A stretch of 55,080 nt of DNA, taken from contig NZ_BOOZ01000020.1 of the NCBI RefSeq assembly GCF_016863495.1, positions 1-55,080 on the forward strand, given 5' to 3'. Below the pieces are notes generated by a model that had not been told where the DNA came from, ran no database searches, and saw nothing but the letters and a program-made list of their open reading frames with translations. Positions 23,191 to 32,441 of this stretch are shown piece after piece. The DNA comes from Micromonospora andamanensis. GTDB lineage: Bacteria; Actinomycetota; Actinomycetes; Mycobacteriales; Micromonosporaceae. Position 1 is the first letter of the stretch. Every line of letters begins with the position of its first letter. Position numbers and translations under genes: made by a program.

Positions 23191-26100
23191 TCACCGCAGG
23201 CGGTACGCCTGGATGATCCGCTGGGTGACGGTGTTGCCGTCGACGTCGCGGGCGGTGGCCCGCAGCGACGCGTGGCCGGCACCGCGCGGATGCTGCACGG
23301 TGGCCTCCCAGCCGTTAGCGGCCTTGCGCAGCTTGGCGCGCTGCCAGCGCTTGCCGCCGTCGTAGGAGACCTCGACGGTCAACGACGCCGTCTTCGCCGC
23401 CGGTGCGCCCGGTTGGCGCTGCACCGCTACCGGAATCACGAAGGCCCGGCCGGCCGGGGCCGCGTTCCGCTCGTCCAGTCGTGGCGCGAACCGGATCGCG
23501 GAGGCGGGCAGCCGGACCGGGTCGTCGCCCCGCACGTGCCGGGACCGGAAGGTCCAGGCGGTGGCGACCTCCGTGCTCAGGTCGCTCACCGTACGCTTCG
23601 CCGACGTCTCCAGCCGGTACCTGGCGGGACCGGCGGGCACCTCGAACTGGCCCCAGCCGGGATCCTCGGACTCACTCACCAGTCTGCCGTTGCGGTACAG
23701 GGCGGTACGTCCGGCGTCCGTGAGCGAACTGCCCAGGTGTCCGGCCGCGTCGCTGTACAGCGGCACGGACAGCGTGATCAGGTCACCCTGCCGGGTCAGG
23801 CCGTCGTCCGGCCAGCGCGGCACCGGGAACGACTGTCCGTGTGGCGCACCGTTCCAGACCTCCCGGTAGGTCCGCCCGGCCCGGTACGTCGTCGGCTCCG
23901 AGAAGAGCACGGCCACCGGTTCGAGCCAGGGCACGTCATCGCTGCGCGTGCCGAACCACAGCTCGGTGCTCCAACGCACCGCCCCGGTGTTGTAGTACTC
24001 GACCCGCTGACCCGGTACCGCGGTAGGCAGCCCGACCGCCCAGCCGCCCAGGTCGGGCTCGAACAGGGCGAAGGACATCCGCTCGGCGAGCGTGCCCGGA
24101 TAGCCGTCCCGGAACGTCTGCTTGACGGTGGCCAGGTCACTGCTGCGGTAGTGCCGGGTCAACCCGGCGGGCATCCGGCCCGGCACCATCTCGGCGAGGG
24201 CGTAGAGATACCGGCTGCTGGCCGCCTCCAGGTCGGCGAACTGGCTGCTGAACACGGCGAAGAAGTGGTCTGCCGCAGTCCGGCCGCCGAGCTGCCCGGT
24301 GAACAGCCCACCGAAGTCGTCGGCGACCGCACCGAACCCGGCCAACCCCTCGTCGAACAGGAAGTACGCGTCGACAGCGACAAGCGCCGGCGTCGCCGAC
24401 CGGTCCGGCACCGTCATCCGCACCGGCTTCGCCGTACGCGCGTCCACCACGGTCTCGGCGTCCGACTCCACCACCAGTTCCGGCTGGGTCATCAGCACCA
24501 GCTCCTCGCTGGCCTCGTCGAACAGGAAACTGGCCAGCCCGTACCGCCCCTTGGGCACCCGCACCTCGGCGGTGCCGTCCGGGTCGGACACGAAGATGTC
24601 GGTGAAGTCGTCCAGCCCGAGCAGGAAGGTCGCGTACTCGTCCGGCACGGCACCCTCACGGCTCAGGTGGCGCAGGGTCAGCGTGTAGCTCTCCACCTCC
24701 TTGTGTACCGCCACCGGCGTGATCGCCACCAGGTCACCGGCACGGGCGACCACCCGGCCGGTGTAGTGGCCGTCCGGGCTGTCGACGCTGGTGTCGACGG
24801 TGACCGTGGCGGACGCGGTACCACCGGCCGGCACCTGGACCTGCTCCGTACCGAGCGTGAAAACTCCGGCCGGGGCGGGTTCGCCGTCCGGGCCGGTGGC
24901 CTCGATGCTGAGGTCCAGGGTGAGCGGCGCGGTGCCGGTGTTGCGCCAGGTCACCTCGCGCTGGATCGGTTCGTCGTCCGCGTGCGGCCAGAGCGTCCGG
25001 CCGAACGAGACGCTCGCCGGCTCGCTGACCACCGACTGGGTGATGGCACGCGCCACGTCGACGCGGCCGGCACCCTGCTGGTACGCGGTCAGGTCCGGAT
25101 GCGGCAGGGCCGAGGCCATCAGGGTGGCCTTGAGCCGCTCCGCCGTCGCGTCGGTGTGCTGCTGGGCGAGCAGCGCCGCCGCACCCGCTACGTGTGGTGC
25201 GGACATCGAGGTGCCGGAGAGCGAGACGTACTGGTCGCCTACCGGTTCACCGAGCTGCGTGCCCTCACCCCGGGCGGCCACGATGTCCACTCCCGGTGCG
25301 GTGATCTCCGGCTTGAGGGCGTCGTCACCGACCCTCGGGCCCTGGCTGGAGAAGTCGGCGAGCTGGTCGTCCCGGTCGACCGCGCCGACGGCGAGCGCGG
25401 CGTCGGCGCTGGCCGGCGAGCCGACCGTGCCGGCCCGTCCGGCGTTGCCGGCGGAGATCACGAAGAGGGCACCGGTCTGCTCGGTGAGCGTGTTCACCGC
25501 CTCCTCAAGCGGATCGACCTCCGGAGTGTCCGCCCCGCCCAGGCTGAGGTTCACCACGTCGGCCTCGACCTCGGTGGCAGCCCACTGCATGCCTGCCAGG
25601 ATGGCCGACTCGGTGCACCCGTACCCCTCGCAGACCTTGCCGGAGAGCACTGTCGCATCGGGTGCCACGCCCCGGTTGCGGCCGTCCGAGGCGGCGCCGC
25701 TGCCCGCGATGATCGAGGCGACGTGGGTGCCGTGCCCCACGATGTCACCCGGGTTCGTCTCCTCGGTGAAGTTCCTCGACTCGGCGACCCGGCCGGTGAG
25801 GTCGGGATGTGCGGCGTCGACACCGGTGTCCAGCACCGCCACGCGTACCCCCTGACCGGTGAAGCCGGCCTGGTGGGCAGCGGGCGCCCCGATCTGCGGC
25901 ACGCTGTGTTCCAACGTCAGCTGCCGCCGGCCGTCGAGCCAGATCCGCTCGACACCCCCCGCCGCGTCGAACCGGGCGCCGCCGTCACCGGCGACCGTGG
26001 CCCAGAGCTGACCCGCACGTTGCTTGTCCGCGGTGGCCGCGACGCCACCGATGGCCGCCAGGTCACGGGTGACGGTCACCCCGTCGGGTGTGCCGGCCCG

Positions 26101-26520
26101 TCGGGCGGTCGACCCGTAGGTCATGAGCAGCGGCAGGTCGTCGCGGTGCGCGTCGTCGTAGCCGGCGGCGATCAGCCCGGCCACGTCGAAGAGCCGGCGG
26201 TCGACCCGTCCGTCGCGGATCAGCGGCAGGGCGTCCTGCGGCACCACCCAGAGATGATCCCGCTGCCGTTGGGTGAGAAAGCGGATGCCGTCGCGGCCCT
26301 CGGCCGGGCGTACGCTCGCCCCGCGCGCGGTGACCGTGACCTGGTCACCGGTGACCAGGGTGACGGTGGTGGAACCGCGGCCGGCGTCCGGCCTGTCGGT
26401 CGGGGTCTGGGTCGGCGGGGCCGCTGTCGGCGCAGCCGGTGCGGCAGTGGCCGCCGCCGGTACGCCGAGCACCAGACCCAGCACGAGTCCGGTGGCGGTC
26501 AGTTTGCTCCTTCGTCGCAA
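23191..26520 (-). CDS. secreted S8 subtilisin-like serine protease (1109 aa)
   Basis: Large exported protease. A Sec signal peptide (MRRRSKLTATGLVLGLVLG ... AAATAAP) is followed by a propeptide of about 180 residues and the subtilase domain. The triad is D231 (VLDTGVD), H263 (GHGTHVA) and S438 (GTSMSAPHVAG); an oxyanion-type Asn sits in VISAGNAG. The last 600 or so residues are beta-rich repeats probably used for substrate or cell-surface contact. No LPXTG or membrane anchor is seen, so it is likely released. Start codon is TTG at 26520, with GGAGGA 8 bases upstream. A good promoter and nested palindromes lie upstream. Confidence 0.93.
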   Translation of the reverse strand: MRRRSKLTATGLVLGLVLGVPAAATAAPAAPTAAPPTQTPTDRPDAGRGSTTVTLVTGDQVTVTARGASVRPAEGRDGIRFLTQRQRDHLWVVPQDALPLIRDGRVDRRLFDVAGLIAAGYDDAHRDDLPLLMTYGSTARRAGTPDGVTVTRDLAAIGGVAATADKQRAGQLWATVAGDGGARFDAAGGVERIWLDGRRQLTLEHSVPQIGAPAAHQAGFTGQGVRVAVLDTGVDAAHPDLTGRVAESRNFTEETNPGDIVGHGTHVASIIAGSGAASDGRNRGVAPDATVLSGKVCEGYGCTESAILAGMQWAATEVEADVVNLSLGGADTPEVDPLEEAVNTLTEQTGALFVISAGNAGRAGTVGSPASADAALAVGAVDRDDQLADFSSQGPRVGDDALKPEITAPGVDIVAARGEGTQLGEPVGDQYVSLSGTSMSAPHVAGAAALLAQQHTDATAERLKATLMASALPHPDLTAYQQGAGRVDVARAITQSVVSEPASVSFGRTLWPHADDEPIQREVTWRNTGTAPLTLDLSIEATGPDGEPAPAGVFTLGTEQVQVPAGGTASATVTVDTSVDSPDGHYTGRVVARAGDLVAITPVAVHKEVESYTLTLRHLSREGAVPDEYATFLLGLDDFTDIFVSDPDGTAEVRVPKGRYGLASFLFDEASEELVLMTQPELVVESDAETVVDARTAKPVRMTVPDRSATPALVAVDAYFLFDEGLAGFGAVADDFGGLFTGQLGGRTAADHFFAVFSSQFADLEAASSRYLYALAEMVPGRMPAGLTRHYRSSDLATVKQTFRDGYPGTLAERMSFALFEPDLGGWAVGLPTAVPGQRVEYYNTGAVRWSTELWFGTRSDDVPWLEPVAVLFSEPTTYRAGRTYREVWNGAPHGQSFPVPRWPDDGLTRQGDLITLSVPLYSDAAGHLGSSLTDAGRTALYRNGRLVSESEDPGWGQFEVPAGPARYRLETSAKRTVSDLSTEVATAWTFRSRHVRGDDPVRLPASAIRFAPRLDERNAAPAGRAFVIPVAVQRQPGAPAAKTASLTVEVSYDGGKRWQRAKLRKAANGWEATVQHPRGAGHASLRATARDVDGNTVTQRIIQAYRLR

Positions 26521-26546
26521 CTGAATCCTCCTCTGGGGCGTCTATA

Positions 26547-26605
26547 TCGATGTAGGACACATCGACTCCCATCAGAGTTGCATACCGAGTATGTAAATGG
26601 GAGTC
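26547..26605. promoter_or_regulatory. nested operator-like palindromes upstream of the subtilisin gene
   Basis: Three overlapping inverted repeats are present. TCGATGT/ACATCGA (26547-26553 / 26559-26565) is one. GACTCCCAT/ATGGGAGTC (26564-26572 / 26597-26605) is the second. Centred in the latter is CATACCGAGTATG (26581-26593). They span the -35/-10 region and the expected transcription start, suggesting control by one or two dimeric regulators. Confidence 0.6.
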
Positions 26606-26607
26606 AA
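26579..26607 (-). promoter_or_regulatory. promoter of the subtilisin gene
   Basis: Minus-strand TTGACT (26607-26602), exact 17-base spacer, TATGCA (26584-26579): the best sigma-70-type promoter in the window. The 5' UTR would be about 50 bases. Confidence 0.65.
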
Positions 26608-26660
26608 GAATTCGACGAAGTTGAGTCCTCGTCGCGACGACGCCGGGCATGATCGGACGG

Positions 26661-27218
26661 ATGACGTCCATGAAGGAACGCATGCTCGCGGGCGAGCCGT
26701 ACCTCGCCGACGATCCGGAACTGATCGCCGACCACCTCCGCGCCCTGCGCCTGATGGAACGGATCAACAGCGGGTCCGTGGACGGCCAGGAGGCCCGTCG
26801 GGCGGCGCTGCACGAACTGCTCGGCGAACTCGGCGACGCGACCGGGATCCGGCCACCGTTCTACTGCGACTACGGCTACAACATCCGGATCGGGCCCCGC
26901 AGCTTCGTCAACTACCACGCGGTCTTCCTCGACGTCGCACCGATCACCATCGGCGCCGACGTGCAGGTCGGCCCCAACGTGCAACTGCTGACCCCCACCC
27001 ACCCGGTGGAGCCGGAGCCGCGCCGGGCGAAGTGGGAAGCCGCCCAGCCCATCACCATCGGCGACAACGTCTGGCTCGGCGGCGGAGCGATAGTCCTCGC
27101 CGGAATCACCATCGGTGACAACACGGTCGTCGGCGCGGGCGCCGTGGTGACCCGCGACCTGCCGGCAAACGTCGTCGCCGTCGGTAATCCGGCCCGCGTC
27201 GTACGCCAGCTCGACTGA
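26661..27218 (+). CDS. maltose/galactoside-type O-acetyltransferase
   Basis: 185-aa acetyl-CoA-dependent sugar O-acetyltransferase of the Maa/LacA/NodL family. It opens MTSMKERMLAGEPYLADDPEL (maltose-acetyltransferase N-domain). A hexapeptide beta-helix follows (ITIGADVQVGPNVQLLTP, the catalytic His in TPTHPV, then ITIGDNVWLGGGAIVLAG and NTVVGAGAVVTRDLP). An in-frame ATG at 26649 would add four residues; the ribosome site is weak for both. It is divergent from the subtilisin gene. Physiological acceptor sugar unknown. Confidence 0.92.
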   Translation: MTSMKERMLAGEPYLADDPELIADHLRALRLMERINSGSVDGQEARRAALHELLGELGDATGIRPPFYCDYGYNIRIGPRSFVNYHAVFLDVAPITIGADVQVGPNVQLLTPTHPVEPEPRRAKWEAAQPITIGDNVWLGGGAIVLAGITIGDNTVVGAGAVVTRDLPANVVAVGNPARVVRQLD

Positions 27219-27321
27219 CCCACAATCACCCTTCTAGCTGCACAAACAACTCCATGACGAGTGGCACCCAACGCATCACGTCGGGCACTGTAGGTGACAG
27301 GTGCGTCACCGGGAGGCTCAC

Positions 27322-29946
27322 ATGGGAGGTCGGATCCTCGAACTTCGCGTACACGGAGTGTCCAACACGCCGCCCGCCGAGACGCTGGGCCTGACGGCGG
27401 AACCCGGCGGCGAGTCGCCCCAGCCACGGCTCGTCGCCGGTGGTCCGGTCACCGGCTTCTACCGCTCCACGACCACCACGCCACTCGACCCGATCGTCGT
27501 CGAGGCGTACAGCTGGGGCCAGTTGACCTCCGGCGCGCGGACCGCCCGCGACGTGGAGCGGGCCCTGTGGACGCTGCTGCTGCCGTTCACCCTGGCCAAC
27601 GTGGCGCTGCACGCCCGGCCGGGGATACCGGCCGACCCGGCCGCCGAACGGCTGGCCAGCCGCTCCGGCATGACGGCCTGGTTGATCAGGCTCTTCTGCC
27701 TGAGCCTGACCGCCACTCCCGTGCTTGCGATGACAGGTGTCGGCGTCGATCTCATCGGCTGGCAGTGTGTGGACGAGGTCTGCCTGAGCCGGGTCCCCGG
27801 CCCGTGGGAGTTCCTCGCCAGCCCCTGGTGGCAGCAGGGCGGCCGGGCGCTGGCCGCCGGTCTCACCGTGCCGCTGGCCATGATCGGGGTACTCGGCCTG
27901 GTCACCTGGCGGACCTATCAGTACGAGGCGGTGATGCCGGCCGACCCGACCACGAACCCGCCCGTACGCCGCACCCCGCCGCCTGTCGACGCCGACGTGC
28001 CGGTCGGTCAGCCGGCGCCGAAGCCACCGCCCGTGCCCGAGCCGCCACCCGGTCCCCCGACCAACCCGCTCCAGGACCCGACGTTCTGGTGGGGCGAAGG
28101 TCAACTGCGCCGCGCGGCCGTACTGCACCTGTGCACCGGCACCGTGGTGGCGGCGGCGGTTCCGCTCGGCACGGTCTCGGTGCTCGGTCCACCGCACGGC
28201 GTACGGGCAGCGGTCACCTGGTCCTCGGTGGTTGCCTTCACCGCCGTCCTGGTGATCACACTCGTGGCCATCGGTCGGCCCTTCCTGACCCGGCGCGACG
28301 GCGCCACCCCGCTCGGCGGATGGAGCATCGCGGTCATCGTCCTCACCGGAATCGGCCTGGCCGGCACCGTCGCGGTACTGCTGCTGCCGGACGCCGCCGG
28401 CAGCACGCTCGGCGGTCTACGCGCGCCGGTCGGCTGCGCCGACGACCCCACCCAGCCCGGGTGCCTGACGGACCGCTCGCTACCCGGCTTCGACCGGGTC
28501 ATCTCCTGGCTGGGCACCGGTCAGCTGCTCCTGCTCATCGCGATAGGCGCGACAGCCCGCTCCGGCCGGCGCGGCGGCGCGACACCGGCCGCCGCCGCGC
28601 TGCTGATCGCCCTCGGCGCCGCCTGGTGCCACGGTTGGCTGCCGGACGCGCCACCGGCTCCGGTGACGCTGGGGCAGTTCGCCCTGCCGTTGCTCGCCCT
28701 CGCCGCGATCGGGCTGCTGCTACCCCGGACCCGCCCCACAAGGTTGAAACAACCACTCGAACCGCACACCGACCTGGCCTGGCACGGCCGGGCGCCGGCA
28801 GTCATCGCCGGCTTCGGCTGGCTGCTCTGCCTCGCGTACAGCACCGGGGTGCTCTACTGGGTCGCCAACCGGCTCAACGGCGACCAGCCGCCGGGCGGCC
28901 GGCCCCTGGTGTTCCTGCCGACCCCTGTGGCCTGGGCCGGTCTGACCTTCGCCGCCGCGCTGCTGATCGTCGCGTTGGTCGCCGTCCGCGCCGTGGTGCT
29001 CTTCCACCAACTGCGCCGCCGGGAGTACGCCCACCTGAGCGCCCGGGGCGGCCGGCTGTCCGCGCACGACCTGCGTCGCGCCCGGGACGTCAGCGCCCAC
29101 CAGGCGCTGCACCGACTGGTCGGCGAACACGCGCTGCGCCTGACCGGCTGGTACGCCGGTGCGATGGCCGTGCTCGCCATCCTGGGTTGCGCGGCCGTGC
29201 TCGCCTGTCCCCTGCCCCAGCCCAGGACGGGCGGCGCGGCCCCCGTGATCACGGCGGTGGCGGACGTCGGCGACGCGCTGCTCGGCTGGCTCCCGGTGGC
29301 GGTGGCCGCCGTCGGCCTGCTCGTCTACCGGAAGAACACCATCCGCCGCTCCGTCGGTGTGGTCTGGGACATCGGCACCTTCTGGCCACGCGCCGCCCAC
29401 CCACTGGCGCCGCCGAGCTACGCCGAGCGGGCGGTACCCGAACTGATCACCCGTACGGCCGGCCTGATCGCGCTGGCCGAGCACGACCCGCGCCGGATGG
29501 ACGGCATCATCCTCTCCGGGCACAGCCAGGGCACGGTGATCTGCACCGCGGTCATCCTTCAGATTCCGAACCGTTGGCGGCACCGGATCTGGTTCTTCTC
29601 CTACGGCTGCCAACTGACCCGCCTCTACGGTCGGATCTTCCCCGCCTACTTCGGGCCGGACCGGCTACCAGTGCTGGCCGAGGCGCTGACCCGCCCCGGC
29701 GGTGGCACCCGGTGGACGAACTTCTGGCGGGACACCGATCCGCTCGGCTGGCCGGTCACCGCCGGGGAACGGGACATCGCGGTGACCGACCCCGAGGCAC
29801 TGCACCCCAGCGACGGCGAGGTCGCCGACCCACCGATCCGCAGCCACAGCGGTTACCCGGAGGCTGCCGAGTTCCAACGGGAGAGATCCCGGGTGGCGTG
29901 GCTGCTGCGGCGGGCGGTCCCGTCACCCCGGCGGGGGCTCGGCTAG
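27322..29946 (+). CDS. polytopic membrane protein with split alpha/beta-hydrolase motifs
   Basis: 874 aa. It begins MGGRILELRVHGVSNTPPAE, where the strand-HG pattern looks like the oxyanion loop of an alpha/beta hydrolase. Twelve or thirteen hydrophobic helices follow (about 90-680), with a Pro-rich loop around 215-250. After the helices comes the nucleophile elbow SGHSQGT with S735, then candidate acid D806 (DTDPLG) and candidate base H842 (SHSGYPEAAEF). The triad order Ser-Asp-His is normal. A membrane block thus appears inserted between the oxyanion loop and the nucleophile. A lipase/esterase or lipid-linked transferase acting at the membrane is plausible; no substrate can be named. The ATG at 27322 follows GGGAGG. 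Its 3' end overlaps the convergent kinase by 24 bases. Confidence 0.75.
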   Translation: MGGRILELRVHGVSNTPPAETLGLTAEPGGESPQPRLVAGGPVTGFYRSTTTTPLDPIVVEAYSWGQLTSGARTARDVERALWTLLLPFTLANVALHARPGIPADPAAERLASRSGMTAWLIRLFCLSLTATPVLAMTGVGVDLIGWQCVDEVCLSRVPGPWEFLASPWWQQGGRALAAGLTVPLAMIGVLGLVTWRTYQYEAVMPADPTTNPPVRRTPPPVDADVPVGQPAPKPPPVPEPPPGPPTNPLQDPTFWWGEGQLRRAAVLHLCTGTVVAAAVPLGTVSVLGPPHGVRAAVTWSSVVAFTAVLVITLVAIGRPFLTRRDGATPLGGWSIAVIVLTGIGLAGTVAVLLLPDAAGSTLGGLRAPVGCADDPTQPGCLTDRSLPGFDRVISWLGTGQLLLLIAIGATARSGRRGGATPAAAALLIALGAAWCHGWLPDAPPAPVTLGQFALPLLALAAIGLLLPRTRPTRLKQPLEPHTDLAWHGRAPAVIAGFGWLLCLAYSTGVLYWVANRLNGDQPPGGRPLVFLPTPVAWAGLTFAAALLIVALVAVRAVVLFHQLRRREYAHLSARGGRLSAHDLRRARDVSAHQALHRLVGEHALRLTGWYAGAMAVLAILGCAAVLACPLPQPRTGGAAPVITAVADVGDALLGWLPVAVAAVGLLVYRKNTIRRSVGVVWDIGTFWPRAAHPLAPPSYAERAVPELITRTAGLIALAEHDPRRMDGIILSGHSQGTVICTAVILQIPNRWRHRIWFFSYGCQLTRLYGRIFPAYFGPDRLPVLAEALTRPGGGTRWTNFWRDTDPLGWPVTAGERDIAVTDPEALHPSDGEVADPPIRSHSGYPEAAEFQRERSRVAWLLRRAVPSPRRGLG

Positions 29947-30570
29947 GCGTACCACCAGGTCGGCCCGGTCGGCGGTGCCGGCCACCAGCGCCGCGTTCGT
30001 CTCGTCGCTGCCCAGCGCCCAGGCTCGGGCGTCCTGCTCCGACCGCCCGTACGCCATGTGCCGGGCGACCAGCCGACGGCGCCGCAGGTCGGCGTCGAGG
30101 TCCAGGAACCACGCCTCGTGCAGCAGGGCCCGTATCTCGTCCCAGGGCCAGGTCGGCACCAGCAGATAGTTGCCCTCGGTGACCACCAGCCGGACCTCCG
30201 GCGGTACCTCGATCGCACCGGCGATCGACTCCTCCAGCTCCCGGCGGAACTGCGGCGCCCAGACCGACGTGGGTTCCTTACGCCGCAGCCGACGCAGCAG
30301 CGAGACGTAGCCGTTGGCGTCGAAGGTGTCGAGGGAGCCCTTGCGCAGCTCCCGGCCGAGTCGACGCAACTCGTCCTGCGCGAGGTGGAAGCCGTCCATC
30401 GGCACCAGCCGGGCAGCCGGACCCACCGCCTCGACCACCTGCGCGGCGAGCGTGGACTTGCCGGCCCCGGGCGCGCCGGTGATGCCGAGCAACTGCCTCG
30501 GCCCGGCGTCGGCCAGCCCTCGGGCCCGCTCCAGCAGCGCCTCCAGCGACAACACCTGAGCGGGAGTCAT
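29923..30570 (-). CDS. nucleoside/nucleotide kinase family P-loop protein
   Basis: 215-aa P-loop kinase. Walker A GAPGAGKS is at residues 32-39; the conserved PMDGFHL and LDTFDANGY motifs and the lid-like RRRRLVARH follow. This set is typical of the uridine-kinase/pantothenate-kinase-like group often annotated as fructose or nucleoside kinase; the true substrate is not readable from sequence. The ATG at 30570 shares one base with the stop of the SIMPL gene, so the two are co-translated. The 3' end overlaps the preceding convergent gene by 24 bases. Confidence 0.85.
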   Translation of the reverse strand: MTPAQVLSLEALLERARGLADAGPRQLLGITGAPGAGKSTLAAQVVEAVGPAARLVPMDGFHLAQDELRRLGRELRKGSLDTFDANGYVSLLRRLRRKEPTSVWAPQFRRELEESIAGAIEVPPEVRLVVTEGNYLLVPTWPWDEIRALLHEAWFLDLDADLRRRRLVARHMAYGRSEQDARAWALGSDETNAALVAGTADRADLVVRLAEPPPG

Positions 30571-31217
30571 CAGGACAGGACCGGCCGGCTGATCGTGAAC
30601 CGGGCCCGGACGGCCGCGTGCACCCCCTGCGGCTGCGGGTCGAACTCCAGTTCCGGTGGGCCGGCCGACTCGACCCCACCGGCGTCGAACGCCATCCGGG
30701 CCATCATCGGCTGCGCGGTGCCGCCCTCGTCGGACAGCTCGACCAGGTCGGTGACCTGGGCGCCGAGCGCCTCGGCGTACTCGCGGGCCCGCTGCAACGC
30801 GTCGTTGATCGCGGTGTGTCGGGCCTGCCGGTAGGCCGGACTGTCCGGGCGCAACGACCACCACGGGCCAGCCACCTCGACCTGGTCCTGGTCGGCCAGG
30901 CGCAGCATAACCTCACCGAGTGCGGTGAAATCGCTCACCGTCACCGTGGTCACCACCGAACCGTGCCAGGCCACGACCCGCTCCCCGGAGCGCCGGGTCT
31001 CGGGCCGGACCCGCAGCTCGCCGGTCTCGCGTCTGTCGATCGTCGGGCCGTACGAGTCGAGCAGGACCCGGATCGCCGCCGCCCGTTCGGCCAGCCGGGT
31101 CAACGCCGGCTCCCGCTCCCGATCGCGGGCCAGCGCGGTGACGGTGAACCTGGCGAGTTCCGGCGCGACCTCGCGGTACGCCTCGCCGCGTACGGTGACC
31201 ACCGGTCCGTCCACCAT
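30570..31217 (-). CDS. SIMPL (DUF541) domain protein
   Basis: 215 aa; starts MVDGPVVTVRGEAYREVAPELA and continues with the SIMPL pattern (VSDFTALGEVMLRLADQDQVEV, a PAYRQARHTAINDALQRAREYAEALG helix, VTDLVELSDEG). Family members are generally periplasmic or cytoplasmic proteins of unclear function; no signal peptide is present here, so probably cytoplasmic. First gene of a two-gene unit with the P-loop kinase (TGATG overlap). Confidence 0.88.
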   Translation of the reverse strand: MVDGPVVTVRGEAYREVAPELARFTVTALARDREREPALTRLAERAAAIRVLLDSYGPTIDRRETGELRVRPETRRSGERVVAWHGSVVTTVTVSDFTALGEVMLRLADQDQVEVAGPWWSLRPDSPAYRQARHTAINDALQRAREYAEALGAQVTDLVELSDEGGTAQPMMARMAFDAGGVESAGPPELEFDPQPQGVHAAVRARFTISRPVLS

Positions 31218-31277
31218 GCCCTCACCCTACTGGCGGGTCCGCCGCCACGCCCACCGATGCGCCGGGCGTGCCGACGT

Positions 31278-32288
31278 TCAGGCCGACGGGAGGTCGGCGA
31301 GGTAGGAGACGGTGCCGGCCACGACCCGGCAGCCGGTGAGATGCCCCCCGGCCGCCCCGACGTCGTACAACCAGGCCACCTCGGCCGGTTCCGCGCCCGC
31401 CGGGAACGACCGGACCTGCTCCTCGTACCGGCGGCCGGCCAACTCGGCCCGGGCGGCACCGGCCTCGGCGTAGCGGGCGGTGAGCGCGTCGGCGTCGTCG
31501 CAACGCAGCGCCCCGGCCAGCTCGTCGAGAAACTCGGTGACCTGTGCCAGCGCGGCCAGGACCTGGTCACGGTTGCCGCGCAGCATGTTTCCGGTGCGGT
31601 GCGGCGGGGTGCCGGCGACCCGGGTGCCGTCCCGGAAGCTTCCGGCGGCCAGGGTCAGCACCGCGTCCCGCAACGGCGACCGGTGCGCCGCACCGGCCAG
31701 CGCCCCGGCGAGCAGGTGCGGCAGGTGCGAGGCGAGCGCCACCACGGCGTCGTGCCGGTCCGCCGCCATCGGCACGACCCGGGCCGCGAAGACGTCGGTG
31801 ACCAGGGTGACGAGGCGACGGAACGCGACGAGCCCGTCCGGTGCCGGGCAGAGCACCCAGGCGGCACCTGTGAACAGTTCCGGCAGCGCCGCCGCGAGCC
31901 CCGCCCGGTCGGTACCCGCCATCGGGTGGCCGGGGACGAACCGGCTGGTCAGCCCCTGGGCGGCGGCGAACGCCGCCAACTCGGCCTTGGTGCTGCCCAC
32001 GTCGGTGAGCAGGCAGTCCTCGGTGGTGGCTGCGGCAACCTCGACGAGGGTCGCGGGCAGCGTGGGCAGCGGACCGGCGAGAAACACCACGTCCCGACCG
32101 GCCACCGCGTCGGCCAGCCGCTCCGCCGTCGGCACGCCGGCCAGCCGGGCCTGCCGGCGGGTCTGCTCGTCCGGATCCCAGCCGGTCACGTCGACTCCGG
32201 CGGCGTGCAGCCGCAGCAGCACCGAACCACCGATCAGGCCGGTGCCGACCACCGCCGCCCGCAGCCGTGCGCCAGCCTTGAGCACCAT
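31278..32288 (-). CDS. tyrA: prephenate dehydrogenase
   Basis: 336-aa NAD(P)-dependent dehydrogenase of tyrosine synthesis (prephenate or arogenate). Rossmann motif VGTGLIGGSVLLRLH is near the N-terminus. Further signatures are TDVGSTKAEL, VPGHPMAGTDRAG and the helical dimerisation part with HLPHLLAGAL and GTRVAGTPPHRTGN. No ACT domain follows, so allosteric Tyr control through ACT is unlikely. The ATG at 32288 follows GAGGTACGCGG; the upstream 31 codons of the open frame are rejected as non-coding in character. Monocistronic as far as can be seen. Confidence 0.93.
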   Translation of the reverse strand: MVLKAGARLRAAVVGTGLIGGSVLLRLHAAGVDVTGWDPDEQTRRQARLAGVPTAERLADAVAGRDVVFLAGPLPTLPATLVEVAAATTEDCLLTDVGSTKAELAAFAAAQGLTSRFVPGHPMAGTDRAGLAAALPELFTGAAWVLCPAPDGLVAFRRLVTLVTDVFAARVVPMAADRHDAVVALASHLPHLLAGALAGAAHRSPLRDAVLTLAAGSFRDGTRVAGTPPHRTGNMLRGNRDQVLAALAQVTEFLDELAGALRCDDADALTARYAEAGAARAELAGRRYEEQVRSFPAGAEPAEVAWLYDVGAAGGHLTGCRVVAGTVSYLADLPSA

Positions 32289-32441
32289 CCGCGTACCTCG
32301 GCGTTCCGTGTCGTCAGGGAGCCGGCCGGCCCCGCGGCGGCGTGCCGGCCGGACCGCGCCGAACTGCCACGCGGTCCACAAACACGCCCTGCGTCCGGGC
32401 CGAGAATATCGCCGGCCGGGCCGGCACGCGCCGCCCGGCGG

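Noticed and set aside
23152..26652. 1166-aa plus-strand ORF opposite the subtilisin gene
   Set aside because: The minus frame has a signal peptide and a full catalytic triad; this is its antisense shadow.
27294..30182. 962-aa plus-strand ORF in another frame of the membrane hydrolase
   Set aside because: Arg/Pro/Gly-biased and without membrane segments, while the 874-aa frame has helices and a Ser-Asp-His set.
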